A stretch of 64,000 nucleotides of DNA from Cololabis saira. Lineage: Eukaryota; Chordata; Actinopteri; Beloniformes; Belonidae. Below are positions 35,975-46,406 of this stretch, piece by piece; position 1 is the stretch's first letter; each line of letters starts with the position of its first letter. The stretch spans positions 29,702,125 to 29,766,124 of the forward strand of contig NC_084599.1 of the NCBI RefSeq assembly GCF_033807715.1. Reading direction: 5' to 3'. Under the pieces are notes generated by a model. That model worked only from the letters and a program-made list of their open reading frames with translations, was not told where the DNA came from and ran no database searches. The position numbers and the translations under genes are program-made.

Positions 35975-36804
35975 ACAGTGTATTGCATTTTCCATATTCA
36001 AGACGGTTGTGGTAAAACACACACACCCAGACTGACACCCCTAAAGTGGACTATACCATTTTCACTGTCACTGGTTGGTTCCCGGCTGCCGTTCCAAAAA
36101 AAATAAAAAATAATAGAGAGAGCGCGGGAGGTCTTCGCGCTGTTTCTGCGAAGTTGACGACTGGGGGAGCACTGTGATGTAAGTTATCTAGATAAGTTTA
36201 TTACTGTCTCACTTTCGGAGTTCCGAATTATAATTATATTAATATTGTGTCCGGTGTCTGTGTCTCAGACAAATGTTATCATGTATCTATGTCTTTGCAT
36301 TGCAGTGTAAAATGTCAATATGTGAATGCTAGCTTACACTAGTGCTCATGAGCAGTCGGATAATGGAGGACTGACGTTCGTACGTTTTGACAATAATATA
36401 GACCAGCAGGGATGTCAATTTTATTGACCCCATGATGACAAGTTTTTTTTCCATCCTGGGGTCATTTTTGAGATGCGTGTAAATCCGGCTTAATATTTCC
36501 AGGGGGGGGGGGGGGTGCATGCCTCCTAAAGCACCCAGAGAGTGCTCAAAACGTAATTTTTTTTTTTTTTTTTTTTGTGGGGTGGGGGGTGTAAGACCCC
36601 GCTTCGTGAACCACTTCAGAGTTTTTCTCAATTTCCTGTATTTCCAATATTCTATGTTCATTTTATGTCTTTTCTCTATATTAAGAAAAAGAACATGTCC
36701 GCTTAAGTTACTGCGGAAGAGCAATGTGGCTTGAAACGTCATGCTAAAATAAATGTTTTTTGTGGGAGCTCATTTAGATGTGCGGACATTGTTCTCTTTC
36801 TACA
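35975..36804. other. Intergenic, low-complexity, no gene recognised
   Basis: Contains a 12-bp G run near 36503 and a T run near 36557. The frames on both strands here are short, and no family was recognised. Confidence 0.35.
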
Positions 36805-37035
36805 GGACTGTCTCAAAAAATTTGAATATTGTGATTTTCTATAATGCAATTAAAAAAAAATGTCATACATTCTGGATTCATTACAAATCAACTGAAATAT
36901 TGCAAGCCTTTTAATATTGCTGATCATGGCTTACAGTTTAAGAAAACTCAAATATCCTATCTCAAAAAATTTGAATATTCTGGGAATCTTAAACTGTAAG
37001 CCATAATCAGCGATATTAAAATAATAAAAGGCTGT
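36805..37035. mobile_element. Degraded copy of a TA-type MITE
   Basis: Begins ACAGGACTGTCTCAAAAAA and carries the blocks GTCATACATTCTGGATTCATTA and GGCTTACAGTTTAAGA with inverted partners. It is a relative of the complete copy at 60832-61202 and has lost its right terminus. Confidence 0.7.
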
Positions 37036-38254
37036 TATCAATTTTACAAGAAATGATGGACGTGGCAATCAAACTTTGAAAATCCACTGTGCGCATGCGC
37101 AGAACCACAAAGTAGCATTTATCTGCAGGTAGCAAGGATTGGCAGAACACCGGCACACACCATACATTTACAAAGCCCGACGGTGGTGGTGAGAAGGGGA
37201 GGGGTTTCTCACCTTCTCACACACTGACCCTGCATTCACACTGAAAGCGTCAAAAATCTCCTGATGCCTGCATCGTGCTCCTTGGTAGATTCACACTGAA
37301 AGCAGCATGCACTGTCGACCATGCTGTCAACGCCTGCAGTGGGCGGGGCTAAAGATGCGCTGCAGAACCGGAGGGAACAAAGTGCATATAGGCCGTTTCC
37401 GAATTCGGACACTACCGCACTATATGCTACATACTGCAAAGTATGCACTGTATACTGCCTACTAAATGAACGATTCAGTATGCTGCTCCAGCAGACCGTT
37501 CACACAGCAGTGTGCTACAGTGTATCCCAGAATGCATTTCGCACCAAAACGTCAGCGAAAGATGAGATTTAAAAGCAGACTAGAAGCTGTTTTAATTTCA
37601 GCTGTAGCGCTGTTAATATGCCACTTTATTACGTTTTAACATCTTTTCAGGCGTAAAAGTAACCGTTAAGATCCCCAACCTGGGCTCAGTTTATCCAAAT
37701 AACGCCTGTTAAGAAATTTGATCCGATGTTCCGGGGATCAAAAGAGCCGCCGGTCCGGCCGCATCAGCAGCTCACGGCCGGAGAACAGACGCGTTCGCTG
37801 GGTCAACCCGCGCTGTCGTCCCGGGGAGAAACCTGCAGCTCTGTGGAGCATCACCGCTGGCTGAAATAAACCATTTAGGAAAATAAATGTTGGTTTAATG
37901 GATGAAATCTAACAGTTGTATCTGTCACGTTAGTTTGTCTGAATATAAAGTGAAGCTTCAAGATTTCACTGGCGCCCCAGAAGCAGCGCTGCTGATCTGT
38001 TGGCACATCAAGGCTGTCACAATTCTAATAAATGTATTAAAATGAACACATCAGTCAATCGAATTTCATTTTATTACATGTCATTAAGCTACATATGTTT
38101 GGGTCTTTATTTAGTGCACCTCTACGTACTTGGTATAAAACATAATAAAATTAATATCACGTGCACAGTAGGGGTATAGACTATAAAGGAGCGACAAAAG
38201 ACAGACGAGAGAGTAGCGACAACAGACAGTACAGAGAGTAGAAACAAGAGAGAA

Positions 38255-38805
38255 ATGTCAGATTATAATGTGGCCCTAAGGAGGCGCAGGTGGCGATATA
38301 GGTTGGCCATCCTTTGTGCACATGTGTCCCATGTAAGTATATCAAACTTTCTTTAAGGGTTAATCTCATTAAGGCTAAGTAAAGCGGTAAACTCCAAAGC
38401 TAACATCCAAATACTGTCAGATAAGTCAATAAATAATATTCTGTGACAAACAACTTTGTTAGAGAACAGTTTATTGGAAAAGGTGAACTCTAAAAGTATA
38501 GTTATAAAGTAAAAACACAGAATAGAAAGTTAATTAAACACACTGCCCCCACTCCAACAGCATGCTCGTCGAGGGCATTACTCACAGCTGAATGCTGAGA
38601 CCCCAGTAATGCGCCTCTACCTGGGAGAGGGAGAGCTGCAGAGAGACTTCCGCCTGTCAAGGCAGAGTGTGGGAGCCCTCATCCAGTCCCTCCGCTACAA
38701 CAAGGAGCACGGCTGGGGAAAGCACATAGAAGTGGCCATCTTCTTATACTGGCTGGCCAGTGCCACCACCTACAGGGTGGTGTCGGAGGCCTTCGACGTG
38801 GGGGG
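38255..38805 (+). pseudogene. Truncated Harbinger transposase (HARBI1-like)
   Basis: Exon 1 (38255-38332) starts MSDYNVALRRRRWRYRLAIL and ends at a GTAAGT donor. Exon 2 begins at 38561 after CCAACAG in phase and reads QRDFRLSRQSVGALIQSL then HGWGKHIEVAIFLYWLASAT and TYRVVSEAFDV. The last two are the hallmark helical region before the DDE nuclease of HARBI1-like transposases. From about 38806 the sequence changes to an RTE LINE terminus, so the whole catalytic domain is gone. Confidence 0.75.
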
Positions 38806-38905
38806 TAGAGCTGGAGGAAGTGTCTGGGCATCCCTGCTGAGGCTGCTGCCCCCGCGACCCGGGAACGGATAAAGTGGAAGAAGATGAGTGAGTGAGTGAT
38901 TTTAT
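38806..38905 (+). mobile_element. RTE-type LINE 3' terminus
   Basis: About 100 bp. One frame reads ELEEVSG and another WASLLRLLPPRPGNG, followed by a stop and the GATGAGTGAGTGAGTGA simple tail. This is the extreme 3' end of the LINE family also present at 48963-52085. The extreme 5' truncation is typical of RTE elements. Confidence 0.75.
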
Positions 38906-39346
38906 TACATTTTCGATTGAGTTAAAGCGACACTATGTAACTTTTCCACCTTAATATCATATTTCCAGAGTCATTGTCACGAGCGTCTTTGAACGCGCGT
39001 AAAAAGCGGCGTTCAAAGACACTCGGAAACGCGCGTTTTTTATGCGACTCGTATAAAACGCCGCTTTTTACGGCGTTTTTTGTGCTCAAAACAGCGTTTT
39101 TAAAGGGAACCCTGCGTATTAAGACATGTAGTCCCTAATTAGCCACAATTGTTCTCTTATACTAAAATATGTTGTTAGAAACACATAAAATAATCTTATT
39201 GCTTTAAAAATCTACAATGTTTATCACATATTCTGACCTATGGGAGGCGCCATGTTTTACCTGCGCAATGCACTCTGGGGGCGATGACGTACGACGGTGG
39301 CTCTGGGAAGATAAGCCCCGTTAGTTTAACTGGGACCATCCGAACG

Positions 39347-42300
39347 ATGCCACATTGCTGTGCGTTTGGGTGTAATTTTCAGTCAAAAGGCAACAAGGGG
39401 AGTGAGGTGAGTTGTCACTGCTTTCCTACTGACAAAAAGAGGAGAAAGCAGTGGGAAGATGCCTGCGGACGGACACAACTTCCAAAAGACCCCCGCTTGT
39501 GTTCTCGCCATTTTTCTCCTGATGCATTTGAGTCTTCTAGCCGGCCACAACTGATGAAAGAGCTCACCGGAGCGGCTGGGTTTAGACTACAACTTAAACC
39601 AAATGCTGTGCCGACAATTTTCCCTCATAAGGAATCTAAACGGCCTCGGGAAGCGAGTGAAAAGCGTGCTAAAAAGCGCCAAAGACAAGAGATGCTGGAC
39701 GCGCTGCAGTTCAAACAACCCGCTCCTGTTACGGTTACCGCTGCTGCAGGAAGATCATCGGACGCAACCGTTATCACGGAGGAAGCTACCGCTGCTGCAG
39801 GAACATCATCGGATACAACTGTTATCACGGAGGAAGCCGAGAACCCACCTCTTCAGACAGTTCTGCGGTCCGTAAGTGTACAGTGTTCTCAAAATACGAC
39901 CGATGCAGCAACTCAGACAGATGCAGACACGTCAGATGCAGCGGTACAGTGGCCAGCTGATGCGCACAAAGTTATTGCCAAGGACCACGCTTACACAGAA
40001 GAGCTGAATACACAAGAAGAGGACACCCAGTCCCTGGATCTGTTCCTTTCAGAGGATGAATTTAGCGAGGACACTCAGTCCCTGGATCTGTTCCCTTCAG
40101 AAAATGAATTTAGTGAGGACCGTCAGCCACGGGACAAACAATATGATCCTGAATACAATATAAGTTCATCTGAGCCCTCTCAAAGCACCCAGGAATCACA
40201 TGCTTCAACTGACACTCATACAGAAGACAGAGTTTTTCTAGTTTGTGAGGAACAGTTAAAACAACTACTTCAGTATTGTTTAAAGTGTGGTTCCCTGATT
40301 GATCAGGAAGATGTGAAAGAACTGCAAAATGAAGGATCACAGTTGACACTAGAGCTCACATGTGCAAATGGCTGTAGTTATAGGTGGCAGTCCCAGCCTA
40401 CTCTGAGCGGGATCAGGGGGAAAGGAAACCTGCTTTTGACAGCATCAGTTTTCTTTAGTGGCATCCATTTTGCTAAATTTGAACGTTTTTGTACAAACAT
40501 GAACCTCAAGACAATATCTGAAAACACATACACAAGACTGAGGAAGACTTTTGTGTTTCCTGTTATTGGAAAAACATGGGAAAAAGAGCAGAGTGCAGTA
40601 TTAACCTGCATGAAATCACAAGAAGAAGTTGTACTGTGTGGAGATGGCCGCTGCGACTCACCGGGCCATTCAGCCAAGTACTGCACGTACACTTTTTTAG
40701 ATGTGCAGAGTCAAAAGGTTGTGGACTTCAAGGTAATAAGCTGCACCCAAGTTTCAAGCTCTAATACCATGGAAATAAGAGGCTTTAAGGAAGCTCTTAC
40801 AAACATTGAAGAAAATGGAGTGAAGGTCTCAACAATCTCCACTGACAGGCATCCACAAATTGTGAAAGAAATGAGGGTCTCCAATCCAGAAAAATGCCAT
40901 GAATTTGATCCCTGGCATGTGGTAAAGGGAGTGTCAAAAAAGCTGGGCGCTACAGCTAAAAGGAGGGAATGTGAAGGCCTGGCAGAGTGGATTCCATCCA
41001 TTATAAACCATCTCTGGTGGAGTGCACAGACTTGTGGGGGTGATGCTGAGGTCTTGAAAGAAAAGTGGGTGTCAGTGATACACCATGTTACCAACAGACA
41101 CGACTGGCCAGGGAACAGACACTACCACCGCTGTGCTCACGAGCCACTGGATGAGACCAGCCAGAGAAGCAAGCTTTGGTTACAGCCAGGATCTGAAGCC
41201 CACAAAGCACTTGTGAAGACTGTAAAAGACAAGCGGCTTTTGAAAGATCTGGGTCATCTGACAAAGTGCATCCACACAACATCACTAGAGGTATGTTCAA
41301 ATACCGAAATGTTGCAAAAGGTTTCACCTTATAATATAATGTGGAAGTATTTTTAAGGCAGGATGTGACAAACTTTTTTATCTATTTTTGTTTATTCAAA
41401 TTTGTTTCAGGTATACCACTCCATGTACCTCAAATACCTTCCAAAGAGAACACATTTCGGACATGATGTGATGATCCATGCTTCCATGCTTGCTGCTCTG
41501 GATCATAACAACAATACAAACAGGGAACAGGTGGGTGAACTATCAATATTTCTCTCCTTTGTGTCACTGGATATCATGCAAAATACTGTACCTCACTACC
41601 TGATCACTTGAAACGTATTGCAAACTTGCAACTAAACTTGCAAACTAATAGATTATAAAGTGGTGGAATCGGACTGTAATTACATTACATTATAAATATA
41701 TTTGTTCAAATTTAATCTGATGAGGACACATCAGATTAAAGCTGGACAAATACATTTATAATGTAATGCAGTTACAGTCCAATTCCACCACTTTATCATC
41801 ATGAAACACGTGAGGCACTTTGCGCACAAAATATGTTCTCATGCAAAATCACCGTCGGATTCATGACAAGTGCGCACCGGCCAGCTTTGTTCTTACCACC
41901 GTCATATGATAGTGAATCATAATCATTCTAAACTCGCTATCAATCATTAACATACTACCACGCCCCCATTTCCCCACATGGAAAGCTCCGTCGGAGCCTT
42001 GCAGCTGTGCAGAGAGCTGTCACTCAAAGCGAAGATGGTCGTGATGTTAATTGTTAAATTTAATGCTCATATATATGTGTGTATATATTTAACCTTTTTC
42101 TATGTTTCTGTTTTTGAACAGGCTGTTTACCAAGATGGGGAGAGCGTCGGTGAACCAAAGTTCAAAATCTCATGGAGCAAAGTTCACAAGAGATTCAGAG
42201 CGAGACCAGTGGCTGTTCCGAAGGACTATGGATACATGAAAGCTATGGTGGTAGATGTTCTCTCCTCTGTGTCAGATTCAGACCAGGGCATGGACATGAG

Positions 42301-42391
42301 AGTGACTGAAACTCATCTCATGGCTCCAAAAGACAGACTCCCCAGATCACAGATCATTTTTCAAACACAGCAGTTCTCACGTTTCAGGTAG
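39347..42391 (+). CDS. THAP-domain Kolobok-type transposase
   Basis: Exons 39347-41290, 41411-41530 and 42122-42391 (GT-AG, all phase 0) give 777 aa. The N-terminus is a C2CH THAP zinc-finger DNA-binding domain, about residues 1-90: CCAFGC, HCFP, RRKQWEDACGR, LCSRHF and the terminal AVPTIF box. A KRPREASEKRAKKRQRQ basic stretch (probable nuclear signal) follows. Next is an acidic linker with a duplicated SLDLF(L/P)SE unit. The catalytic-type domain has GDGRCDSPGHSAKYCTYT (D433, D437), STDRHPQI (D500) and FDPWH (D521). I take these as candidate DDE residues without proof of which pair is catalytic. The start was chosen because THAP domains begin at MPxxC; an in-frame ATG at 39284 would add 21 residues. 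A polyadenylation signal AATAAA lies at 42521. No stop or frameshift was seen. Confidence 0.82.
41654..41796. repeat. Hairpin MITE in transposase intron 2
   Basis: ATAAAGTGGTGGAATCGGAC (41654) and its complement ending near 41796 form an almost complete hairpin with a 6-bp loop at GAGGACA. It is fully intronic in the transposase gene, so splicing would remove it. Confidence 0.75.
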
Positions 42392-42896
42392 TTGCAGTGT
42401 TTCACATGAATGACCTAGACGTTTTGTGTGTTTAATGTTTGTTTTATTGCCGTTTTTATCGTTAATAGCTCATTGTGTAGCAATGTTTTGCCATTTAAAA
42501 AAAAAAGTGGATACCCCTAAAATAAAGTTTGGGAAACACTGCCCTTGAGGGTCTGAGGTCCATCCACCATAGTCTCACAAAATCCTGTGACAAACACTGA
42601 GTTGCATCATTACAAACATATGATGTACACACCAGCATTTTTTACATCCACATTGCCTTTAATTTTAAATTCTAGTCAAGGGGTCTGTATTCAAGGACAT
42701 ATTTCAAACAGCATAAAACAGATCTACTGTTCTTTTTTCGTTTTTTTGTGTAGGCTACATTTTCACATTAACATGTTTTTTTATTATACTTGACTTTGCT
42801 GAACCCTGCGTAAATGTAACAGAAAAAAATGTTTAAACAGTGCAAGAAATTAAAGTGCTCCTTATAGAATGCATTCAAATGTTTGGCTTCAACTGT

Positions 42897-45167
42897 TTAA
42901 AAGTTATTAAAATCTCTCCATGATTCATCTACTTCTGTATCATCAATATCTACATCTTCAAACCCTGTATAGATTCCACTTGGTTCAGGGTAGACATTTC
43001 TTATTTTTTTAACTGCACATGATGGAATCACCCTCCGGATTCTTCTCCCCAGTCTGCCATGCATCCACCATGTAAACTGACGATATGCGGCATATCTGTA
43101 AGACCTGCAACAAGAGCATTCATTTAAAAAATACTATTAAATTATGAAATAATTCTACAACACGTTTGCCTTAAACTGTAAAACTACTGAAACCTTCATA
43201 CAAAGGGAACACTACAGGTAAAATGTATTTTAATTGTACAGTATAGCCTATTGTGTGCACAGGTAAACTAACACAACCCTCAGTCCTCCACTGTATTAAA
43301 TTACAAAAGTGTTTAGGACAGTAAAGTTAAAAATTCAGATGAATATTTCAGTTACTTTTATGGGTTTTCATCTGAGGACTTAAGTTACTGATTGCAGCTA
43401 ATAAAAAATACTACTGATATAGAAAAATAACATGGTCCTCCTATAGATATTCAATCAAATGTGTAGGTGCCAGCTAATATTTGTAGTCTTTAGTGTATGT
43501 CATATGAATTTATTCTGGGTCACATGGGGATGCGAGTCACATGATGGTGGTGGTGCGTCAGCACGAAGTATTTATCAGGCATTCTTCACCTGCGTGCATT
43601 TTTATGAATGAACTGAGAGGGTGAGAGGGGAGGTCCTACTTTGGTGACCGATTTGTAATATCGCTTCTCTTTATTGGCAATAAATACACAAACTAAACAT
43701 CTAAGGGCGTTATTTGGTGTTATGTCATTCATTATAATCTGTTGGGCAGAAAAGATAAAAGGATAGAAATAGCCAGCAATCAAACTCAATGTAATACATG
43801 ATACACTTTACTCACCACACCTTCAACTACTATGAAATTAATTTACTCTATACAATACAAAATATGAAAAAAGTAAAGATGTAAAGATGATCATGAGGTG
43901 ATGTTTTGAGGCTACCTATTGGGGACCTGGTTCCGATTTGGTAGGGCAGCACTTTCCCGGTCGTGGAGGCTGACTAGGGCAGCCCATAAGACGTCTCGGT
44001 TCAGGCAAACTGGCTGAAAGTTGTCGTGTGCAGTGATGCACGGGAGATCTGCAAAAATGATCAAAGTTGTGCGCATCTTATCAGTGCATTAAACTGTATA
44101 TAATGCAGCGGCGCCGCCAGCCGGAATCCTGTACGCACTTTGCGTACAATTTTTTTGAAGGATTTACTTTTTGGTACGTGCTGGGTCCACCGTTTGATAA
44201 CAGACAAGAGGCGACTGGCCCGGGAGTTTGACGAAACGGGAGGCGCAGACCGCTTCAAATAGGCAAGAACATCATTATTTAATTGAATGACTATTCTGAT
44301 CATTTTGGTGGAGCCACATCTGGCTGGGATTTTTATTGTAGCATCGGCTATCTGCTAGTTGAAACGTGTGGTCGGTTTGCCTATTTGAGTTTTATGGTGC
44401 TTTTATGATGTTTTTATAGTTCATGCTTTATGGCGCTGTACTTTTTTTTTTTTTTTTTTTTTTTTTAACTTTTTTATAGGTGCGCCGTCACCTTTTTGGC
44501 TGTGTTTTCATCTGTTTCTGGTGCGCTGTCACCTTCAATGTTTAGCTGTGTTTTCATCTGTGTTTCTGATGCGTTGACATAATGTTTATGTTTGCATCTG
44601 TGTGGAGGTGCATAATAATGTCACCATGTGTAGTGCGCCGTGCGCACGTTATCCAATTTGTCACTGCAAAGTTTTGTTTGAGGAAAAAAGATCTTTGAAA
44701 TACTTATTGAACTCTGAATAGCCAACCAACCTATCCTCTACCTAATGGATAGTGTAATATTCAGGTCGAGTGAGACTCTGAAAATAGCCGTATAGAGCAG
44801 TGGACGGACTGTTTCTGTGCGTATAATTGAATCCTGGCGGGCGGCGCCACTGTCTTAATGATTTATAAAGGGACAGCGGTGGATGCTAATAATCTCCAAA
44901 ATTATTGATATTGGAATACGTTTTATCACACAATAGTTTACCGTGAACAGCTGCATACAAAAACACGAGCTCTTGACAGCAAACGCTCTCCTTCTCTGTT
45001 GGCATCGAGACGCAGTTGCTGCACAGACACCATCGGTTTTGTCCAACTCTCGCCTCATCCCGTCTTTCTTGGTCTTCATTCGGCTCGTTTTGAGATGGGT
45101 TTTCAATGTTGTCCTCCTCCTCGACCCTGCGCTCGGGTTCAAATTGAAATGGCTGAACAGATGACAT
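42897..45167 (-). CDS. P2X7 cytoplasmic-domain-like protein
   Basis: Exons (minus) 44942-45167, 43916-44048 and 42897-43104, with matching phases, give 188 aa. After an acidic, charged N-terminus (residues 1-40) comes the cysteine motif [20 protein letters not shown] (C47, C49, C52, C63, C64), then [17 protein letters not shown] (C79, C90). The last exon reads [34 protein letters not shown] and [11 protein letters not shown]. This order is that of the zinc-coordinating 'ballast' domain at the C-terminus of P2X7 receptors (family knowledge). There is no P2X channel part, membrane segment or signal peptide. A minus-strand polyadenylation signal lies at 42780-42785. The gene is convergent with the transposase inside one transposon. 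Its function there is unknown; a DNA-, RNA- or protein-binding accessory role is speculation. Confidence 0.78.
44108..44855. repeat. Inverted-repeat insertion in P2X7-like intron 1
   Basis: GCGGCGCCGCCAGCCGGAATCC near 44108 and GAATCCTGGCGGGCGGCGCC near 44850 are diverged inverted copies, about 750 bp apart. The interior has a T run at about 44443-44466 and repeated GTGCGCCGT / CATCTGTGTTT blocks. It is probably a non-autonomous transposon nested in the Kolobok element. Confidence 0.5.
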
Positions 45168-46406
45168 GTTTAGCGTCTGGATTTTCTCGTTGAACAGTCA
45201 CAACAGTGTACGGGGGCCAGCAGGTGCAACCGTGTGACGTCACTGCCCAGAGTGCATTGCGATGTAAACAACAATGGCGACCTACATGTTAAATTATATT
45301 TTCAAATTTTATAAAAACGAAGACATCAACAAGGTTTTTTATATCACATTGTTATAATTGATACCAACATTTATCTTTTAAGACCTACATGTCTTAATAC
45401 GCAGGGTTCCCTTTAACAGTGTTTTATTCGGTAACGGGCTAAATCAAGCTCTCTTTATGGCCCCTATGGCTTGCCATACCTCTGCTGTTCTCGCTGCTCC
45501 CGCTGCCTCTCGATGCGCGTTTTTATAGAAAATGAATGGCAGCCGGTTGCCTATGATGCCCGTGATGCTTTCAGTGTGAATGCAGGGTGACACGCTTTTG
45601 GCCCATTGCGCTGCTGCTATGTGGTAAAAATGTATTTATTAGCAAACTATCCCGAATGTATTAGCCTAGAAATCTAGATGTACCATGAGCAAATGTAACA
45701 TAGCAAAGGCACTTGCTTACCAAAGAAAATTGTTTAGTCAAAGTTACTGTTAAATGTTTAATTCTACTAACTTTATCTCCGACTCCAAAACTATGTAATT
45801 TTTTTCACAAATTTAGAAACAGACATTTCCCATCAAAACTGTGACTGGAAATGTAGTTAGTTTTAACTTTAAGGGTAGTCAAAATATAATAAGCCAATAT
45901 CGAAAATGATCAAAAGTTATTTTAGCCAAACAACTGTATCCAAAGTTCTAAATCTGTGCAATTTATTTGGAGAAATTGTTGTATTCCGCCATCTAGTGTC
46001 ATAAAACATGAATAACTACACCTTCAGTTTCTTGTTTCAGTAGTACATTTCTCAAAAAGTTTACTGATCTGATTATCCATTTTTTTTTTAAAGTCAGTAT
46101 ATTTTTTTTTTTTAAATATTTTTCCTGTAAAAAGAATGTTTCATAGTGTTGTTTAATCACTGCAGAGTAGTCCAAAAACTAAAAAGAAACAGCAGTATAA
46201 TCCATTTAAATTTGTTCTTTTATACAAATAAACCTTATTACAACAATTAATTTACATTTGTACGTACAGAATGACAGTGCTACATGTTACAGCTCCTCAA
46301 CAGGGTTTTTAGATGCCAAATATTGTGATTTAATTATTTATTTGTGTCTTAATACAAGAAAAAAAAATCATTCAAAACCCTACCAAACTGGTTTAAGGCC
46401 ACTTAA

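Larger units (their letters stand above)
39104..45412. mobile_element. Kolobok-like DNA transposon, apparently complete
   Basis: Terminal inverted repeats of 28 bp (AGGGAACCCTGCGTATTAAG followed by ACATGTAG) start at 39104 and end at 45412. Both are bordered by TTAA (39100-39103 and 45413-45416), the target duplication known for Kolobok and piggyBac. The terminal ~200 bp at each end are further inverted copies of each other and contain a shared CGCAATGCACTCTGGG block. The element encodes two convergent spliced genes, each starting close to one end: a THAP-domain transposase (plus) and a P2X7-C-like protein (minus). THAP plus TTAA is the Kolobok signature (family knowledge). Identical TIRs and intact frames suggest recent activity. 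Confidence 0.85.
37227..45588. mobile_element. PIF/Harbinger remnant hosting nested insertions
   Basis: The inverted ends ACCCTGCATTCACACTGAAAG (37227) and CTTTCAGTGTGAATGCAGGGT (ending 45588) frame the region. Inside are the first two exons of a Harbinger-type transposase (38255-38805), an RTE-type LINE tail that truncates it, and a complete Kolobok-like transposon (39104-45412). The second half of the Harbinger transposase was not found, so the element is dead. Outer 3-bp target duplications are not obvious. Confidence 0.6.

Noticed and set aside
39284..39346. Upstream in-frame ATG of the THAP transposase
   Set aside because: THAP domains normally start at MPxxC, which begins at 39347. The extra 21 residues have no resemblance to the family. 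Both remain possible.
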